Below are positions 4,937 to 7,712 of a stretch of 7,712 bases of DNA, piece by piece. This DNA is from Prevotella sp. UBA7782 (GTDB taxonomy: Bacteria > Bacteroidota > Bacteroidia > Bacteroidales > Bacteroidaceae). Both the position numbers and the translations under genes were made by a program. The notes beneath the pieces are model-generated. The model was not told the DNA's origin. It saw only the letters and a list, made by a program, of their open reading frames with translations, and did not search any database. The stretch's first letter is position 1. Every line of letters begins with the position of its first letter. Location: assembly GCA_002480935.1 (NCBI GenBank), contig DLDC01000059.1:1714-9425 (forward strand), written 5' to 3'.

Positions 4937-7712
4937 ATGAAGAGGTTAAATTACATTGTAGCTCTCATGTCAGTGCTGTTGAACATCGCCCCGGCGAGTG
5001 CGTACGAGCAGGAGACCATCTCCAACTACACGTACGACTTCAATCTCGGCCTTGGCGATGGGCAGACAACCCTTGAGAGTGGATGGGCGCCACCAGGATG
5101 GAGCCACATCGTTGACACGTATAACGGCAGTTGGCAAACCTATACTGTCGATTATACTTATGCTTCCGCATTGGGTGTAGACAACTCAGGCGCTGTTATG
5201 GTGAGCACACAGAGCCTTGGCAGTTGGTACAGTTCATACGAAGCCAAGGACTTGCTTGTCACGCCATTGGTAAGCGGTACAGTCACATTACAGGTAAAGA
5301 AGAACGACTATGACGGCAGTATTCAGTTCTATAATGTCGATGAGAGTGGCGGCTCTTATGCTGCCGGGACACAGATTACAGACACCACGATGAGTGGCGC
5401 ACTGTCTACGTCAAGCGACACATTTATTACGGTAACGCTGGATGCCGGCACCACGCCCCGCCATATAGGTGTTCGGGCCAGTGGAGTGATCATCGATAAC
5501 TTCAAGGCAGCCAGTGCCACTGTGGTGAAGAAGCCGCAGATGAAGATACGCAGTGTGAGTCCTGCTGACGATCAGTCTGTAGATGCCGACGCCAACGGCG
5601 ACTTCACGGTGAGCTATGACGTTGCCATTGCCAACACAGGACTGTTAGATCTCACCGAGGGCTATCCCGGTTATTCGCTCAGCCTTATCCGGCCTAACGA
5701 CTCGCTCGTAGCCGAAGTGCCTTTAACCAGAACGCTCAAGCAAGGCGCTACCGATACGGTCAAGGTGAGCAAGACGCTCAATATCTCGCAGTTCCCGGCT
5801 GGTTACAGCTATGAGTTCAGCATTCGCGAGAACATAGACAGCGTGGTGACTAAAGCGGGTAGCGTATATCCTGTGGAGTATAAGCCTCAGTTCAAGTTCA
5901 CAGAGCCTGGCTCATCTGTTTCGCTCAACGACAGTATAAGCCTAAACTTTGGTATGGTGAAGGGCAAGGCAACCAAGAGTTATGTCATTGCCAATGATGG
6001 TGCGAAGGCTCTCGACATCACTTCCATCACCGTGCCTGACGGTTACACCGTTCTTCCGGCGGCTCCGTTCAGTGTTGAACCTCACCAGCAAGACACGCTT
6101 ACTGTGCAACAGAACGATGATTTCATAGGTGAGAAGAGCGGCATCATCACCCTCAAGATGAAAGATCTGCCCGACTATCACATCCTTGTGAGCGGTAGTT
6201 GTGTAGACTCTACCAAGTGGTTCGTCAACTTTGAGGATAACCAGATACCTAAGAACGTCATTGCAGAGGGCACCAACTGGGCCGTTGCTACCTATCCGCA
6301 GCAGCTTGAGCTTCTTGGCAACCAATACTGTCTGTATCAAGATCAGTATGGCGAACCCTCTGACCACTTCATCTCTCCGAAGCTTCATGTAGCTGCCGGC
6401 GATGTGTTGCAGTTCATGGCTGCACGTGGCAGCAGTGCCACGACACCTGTGCTCAACGTCTATTACAGCTACGACCGCCACAACTGGACGCTTGTAAAGA
6501 CCATCAATACGAGCGATACGATACCCGAAGCCGACAGATTCTCAAACGAGACATACCGTGGCTCTGGTTATTATGCCAACTACAAGTTCAAGACCTTCAC
6601 CCTCAGCAATATCCCTGTGGGCGATGTCTATGTGGCTTTTGCCGGAACCTACTTCTATCTCGACAATCTCTATGGATTCACTCCGGTAGCTGTGAGCCAC
6701 GACATCATGATGTCACAGTTTAAGGTTCCGGAAACCATAAGCGTCAACAAAGCAGCCGAATTCTCTGCTTCTGCCCATAATGCTACAGTAAATAACGTTG
6801 ATGCAGGCTCATATACGGTACAGCTCGTTATAGGTGATGAGCACTATGACGCTGAGGCTTCGAAGATAAGTGCCGGCGGAGATGCTTCTTACACCGTGAG
6901 TGCTACTCCGCACAAGGCTGGTACCTTCCCGGCTTACTTCGTGTACAAGACGGCCGACGGCTATGTTTCTACCACCGACACTGTGAGTGTTACGATAGCT
7001 CCTGAGACAACATTAGGCTCTCATCAGGTAGGAACGCCCTCGTCATCATCTGCTTCAATGAGGGGTCTTCTGAATATGTATGACAAGAAGAGCCAGGTTG
7101 TTGCCGTGTATAAGGCATCAGACATCAACCTTCCTGCCGGTACAATCATCCACGGCATCTCACTCCGCGGCTACAATCCCAAGCCCATCGACAGTGATGT
7201 GCAGCTCTATTTCCGCAGTACAGACAAGACTTCTATGGATGCTACTACGGCTGAGGATGAGATAGCCGATACGGCAAGCTTCACCAGAGTATACGCAGGA
7301 AACTACAGCTTCCCCACTGGCGGACAGAGTGATGGTTCTTCTTATACCCCCACAATAACGAAAGCTGACGACATTTTCCACGTAACCTTTGCCACACCGT
7401 ATGTATATGATGGTGGAAACCTGGAGATAGCAGCCAACCATGTGTCTGATTCCTGGAGCAAAATCTTATGGGAGCTAACCAACGTCGAGGGTCAGTCTGC
7501 CGGACGAAGCAACGACCGTACGCTGGATTCTTTCGAAGATTGGAACCTGCCCGTTATCTACTTAGACATCGAGCGCGCTCCGTCTGCCGTCAGTGGCACC
7601 GTTACGTCAGCGACAACTTCGCAGCCTGTTCCCGGCGTAAAGGTGAAGCTGGTCAGCGGAAATGTAGAATATGCCGATACAACCGATGCTGCCGGTAAGT
7701 ATAATGTAAAGA
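4937..7712 (+). CDS. Second large secreted multidomain adhesin-like protein, 3' end outside window
   Basis: Frame 2 is open from ATG 4937 to the window end with no stop, giving 925 residues of a longer protein. The start is supported by a signal peptide (MKRLNYIVALMSVLLNI, likely cleavage after PASA near residue 22). Approximate layout: 33-192, J jelly-roll module; 200-305, CARDB-like Ig fold (SPADDQSV...VAIANTG); 318-422, Hydin/choice-of-anchor-D-like Ig fold (LNFGMV...KSYVIANDG, then IGEKSGIITLKM); 426-582, second J module; 584-690, CARDB-like; 693-880, a Bacteroidetes module with 'VVAVYKASDINLPAGTI..ISL' and 'YVYDGGNLEIAA'; from 882, the start of a carboxypeptidase-regulatory-like beta sandwich (VSGTVTSATTSQPVPGVKVK ... 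TTDAAGKY). No catalytic domain is visible so far. It is probably an exported binding protein acting beside the upstream gene product; the ligand is unknown. An enzymatic domain in the missing C-terminal part cannot be excluded. Confidence 0.88.
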   Translation, partial: MKRLNYIVALMSVLLNIAPASAYEQETISNYTYDFNLGLGDGQTTLESGWAPPGWSHIVDTYNGSWQTYTVDYTYASALGVDNSGAVMVSTQSLGSWYSSYEAKDLLVTPLVSGTVTLQVKKNDYDGSIQFYNVDESGGSYAAGTQITDTTMSGALSTSSDTFITVTLDAGTTPRHIGVRASGVIIDNFKAASATVVKKPQMKIRSVSPADDQSVDADANGDFTVSYDVAIANTGLLDLTEGYPGYSLSLIRPNDSLVAEVPLTRTLKQGATDTVKVSKTLNISQFPAGYSYEFSIRENIDSVVTKAGSVYPVEYKPQFKFTEPGSSVSLNDSISLNFGMVKGKATKSYVIANDGAKALDITSITVPDGYTVLPAAPFSVEPHQQDTLTVQQNDDFIGEKSGIITLKMKDLPDYHILVSGSCVDSTKWFVNFEDNQIPKNVIAEGTNWAVATYPQQLELLGNQYCLYQDQYGEPSDHFISPKLHVAAGDVLQFMAARGSSATTPVLNVYYSYDRHNWTLVKTINTSDTIPEADRFSNETYRGSGYYANYKFKTFTLSNIPVGDVYVAFAGTYFYLDNLYGFTPVAVSHDIMMSQFKVPETISVNKAAEFSASAHNATVNNVDAGSYTVQLVIGDEHYDAEASKISAGGDASYTVSATPHKAGTFPAYFVYKTADGYVSTTDTVSVTIAPETTLGSHQVGTPSSSSASMRGLLNMYDKKSQVVAVYKASDINLPAGTIIHGISLRGYNPKPIDSDVQLYFRSTDKTSMDATTAEDEIADTASFTRVYAGNYSFPTGGQSDGSSYTPTITKADDIFHVTFATPYVYDGGNLEIAANHVSDSWSKILWELTNVEGQSAGRSNDRTLDSFEDWNLPVIYLDIERAPSAVSGTVTSATTSQPVPGVKVKLVSGNVEYADTTDAAGKYNVK
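5033..5512 (+). other. J jelly-roll module at the mature N-terminus of the second protein (residues ~33-192)
   Basis: It begins about 10 residues after the predicted signal-peptide cleavage with YTYDFNLGLG and PPGWSHIVD. It carries the central KDLLVTPLV strand (104-112) and closes with VIIDNFKAA (about 184-192). It matches the strand hallmarks of the modules in the upstream protein, and so links the two genes by content as well as position. Confidence 0.65.
6212..6682 (+). other. Second J jelly-roll module of the second protein (residues ~426-582)
   Basis: It opens WFVNFEDNQIPKNV, has the central DHFISPKLHV strand (476-485), an 'LNVYYSYDRHNWTLV' strand and closes with FYLDNLYGF (about 573-581). 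It follows the Hydin-like Ig fold. Boundaries are by eye. Confidence 0.65.
7013..7576 (+). other. Bacteroidetes 'IYxAxEI...GTI..I' type beta module (residues ~693-880)
   Basis: The order is a Tyr-rich opening (GLLNMYDKKSQVVAVYKASD), PAGTIIHGISLRG, a strand with VQLYFRSTDKTS, a middle VYAGNYSFPTGG and FATPYVYDGGNLEIAANH. This resembles modules in exported Bacteroidetes proteins with 'sqqIYtaeEI...GtI.sIaf', 'l.IYl..T..s.F' and 'F.YdG.NLlv.v'. I recognise the pattern but cannot give a database name. The function of the module is not known to me. Confidence 0.45.
7580..7712 (+). other. Start of a carboxypeptidase-regulatory-like domain, cut by the window end
   Basis: Residues 882-925 read SAVSGTVTSATTSQPVPGVK, then VKLVSG and a TTDAAGKYNVK turn. 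This is the 'V-x-G-x-V-x-(D/S)-x-x-x-x-x-P-(I/V)-x-G-(A/V)-x-V-x-(L/V) ... T-(D/N)-x-x-G-x-(F/Y)' signature of the CarboxypepD_reg / DUF4480-like prealbumin fold. In secreted Bacteroidetes proteins it usually serves as a structural spacer. The domain continues past the window. Confidence 0.75.

Noticed and set aside
5942..6481. 179-codon open frame on the minus strand
   Set aside because: It is antisense to the second adhesin-like protein, whose plus-strand frame stays open for 925 codons with clear domains.
1852..6682. Possible DNA-level repeats among the five J modules
   Set aside because: The similarity is at the level of short protein strand motifs only; no long nucleotide repeat was seen by eye, so these are old diverged modules and not recent tandem duplications.
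7080..7698. Plus-strand open frames of 61 and 76 codons and a 93-codon minus-strand frame
   Set aside because: All lie in other frames of the second large gene and have no signal, motif or start context of their own.

Overview
The window looks like a Bacteroidales chromosome, most likely Prevotella or a close relative. The reasons are: no Shine-Dalgarno sequences but A/T-rich start regions; very large secreted proteins built from jelly-roll 'cleaved adhesin / choice-of-anchor J' modules, fibronectin type III (FN3) folds, CARDB-like and Hydin/choice-of-anchor-D-like Ig folds; a C-terminal tail of the 'VYNLAGQRV...NGRKF..K' type common on exported Prevotella proteins; and an upstream protein ending in the 'YYGHPVRAVR' style typical of Bacteroidetes FISUMP/DUF1566-like surface proteins. 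Genus is inferred from style, not from an alignment.

Layout, all on the + strand: (1) 1-132, the last 43 codons of a gene that starts outside the window; (2) 133-219, a short gap with a good Rho-independent terminator (152-189) and a weak candidate promoter; (3) 220-4872, a complete 1550-aa secreted multidomain adhesin-like protein; (4) 4873-4936, a 64-bp gap with no convincing terminator; (5) 4937 to the window end, the first 925 residues of a second secreted multidomain adhesin-like protein whose 3' end lies outside. There is no gene-free stretch over 300 bases, and no RNA gene, insertion sequence or CRISPR array was seen.

The two large genes are probably co-transcribed. Between them they carry five jelly-roll modules that share a hallmark set: an acidic/aromatic opening strand (EDFES, SESFH, VNFED), a mid-domain 'D-(N/D/H)-W/F-L/I-x-(S/T)-P' strand and a closing '(D)DN/DD-hydrophobic' strand. 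The third module of the first protein sits inside a split FN3 domain. I recall the same arrangement in the haemagglutinin/adhesin regions of Porphyromonas gingipains and HagA. Neither protein shows a protease, glycosidase or other catalytic domain in the visible sequence, so binding to a host or polymeric ligand at the cell surface or outside the cell is the best inference; the ligand is unknown. I see no evidence for a new defence, mobile or RNA-based system here. The main points of interest are the nested domain architecture, the tandem pair of giant paralogous-module proteins, and the export tail.
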